Part shown: positions 5,196-5,295 of the stretch, in pieces
Numbering within the stretch: the stretch's first letter is position 1
Layout of the letters: each line of letters opens with the position of its first letter
Assembly: GCA_025999935.1 (NCBI GenBank)
Contig: BNXY01000102.1
Span: 1 to 5,295 of the forward strand
DNA length: 5,295 nt
Source: Bacteroidia bacterium
GTDB lineage: Bacteria > Bacteroidota > Bacteroidia > Bacteroidales > Azobacteroidaceae
Direction of reading: 5' to 3'
Program-made: the position numbers and the translations under genes
Notes under the pieces: model-generated
The model's input: only the letters and a program-made list of their open reading frames with translations
Told to the model about the DNA's origin: nothing
Databases searched by the model: none

Positions 5196-5295
5196 CGAAA
5201 CCGAAAAAAAACTGCTGAAAATTGCACCGAATAATGGTTTACAAAGGTGTCATTTCGGCAGATACCCACCCATATTTAGGATAAAAAGGATGGAT
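5169..5295 (-). repeat. Right arm of the 127-bp inverted repeat, carrying the kinase start codon
   Basis: Reverse complement of the left arm with three differences (at 5190, 5246 and 5273). It includes the inverted GGGTGGGTATCTGCCGAAA motif and, on the minus strand, the ATG (5195) that opens the kinase, preceded by a T-rich tract and no Shine-Dalgarno. Any promoter for the operon must lie in this arm or beyond the window. I could not identify a confident Bacteroidota TTTG / TAnnTTTG pair. The arm reaches the window end, so its true outer boundary is unseen. Confidence 0.95.

Noticed and set aside
5196..5260. Bacteroidota-type promoter (TTTG then TAnnTTTG) upstream of the kinase
   Set aside because: A TTTG occurs in the arm (near 5242-5245), but no acceptable TAnnTTTG lies at the right distance, so I do not annotate a promoter.

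Overview
The window looks like an accessory region of a Bacteroidota (probably Bacteroidales) chromosome or mobile element. This rests on the very A+T-rich gene block, the general absence of strong Shine-Dalgarno sites, and a left-hand gene remnant that resembles the C-terminal winged-helix of RecG/AlbA-type regulators common in that phylum. The species cannot be named from the sequence.

Layout. Positions 1-312 hold no convincing gene. They carry four spaced copies of a G-rich motif (GGGTGGGTATGCTCCGAA-like). The last two copies lie in a 127-bp segment (186-312) that returns in inverted orientation at 5169-5295, with only three differences. Between the two inward-facing arms, the plus strand has a truncated winged-helix gene (308-493), a small HTH-like gene (495-875) and a short overlapping frame to 924 that suggests a frameshift. 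From 965 to 5195 the minus strand carries a compact five-gene operon that fills the rest of the window.

The operon reads, in transcription order: a cytoplasmic GAF-like hybrid-less histidine kinase (681 aa), two stand-alone receiver proteins (129 and 134 aa), a two-TM protein with a long cytoplasmic coiled coil (261 aa) and a 5-6-TM protein (197 aa). The genes overlap or are separated by 11-14 bp, so they are probably co-transcribed. No DNA-binding output domain is present. The likely output is therefore protein-protein signalling from the receivers to the two membrane proteins. Architecturally this recalls two-component phosphorelay defence systems such as Detocs (kinase, stand-alone receiver, effector), but here the presumed effectors are membrane proteins without a receiver domain and the receiver is duplicated. 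That link is an inference, not a demonstrated homology.

Two structural points stand out. The two receivers are about 98% identical in DNA over their first 230 bp and then diverge sharply exactly where the alpha4-beta5-alpha5 output face begins. The kinase's only plausible start codon and first residues are supplied by the right inverted-repeat arm, so the repeat acts as the 5' end of the operon and may be the site through which the cassette was inserted or can invert.
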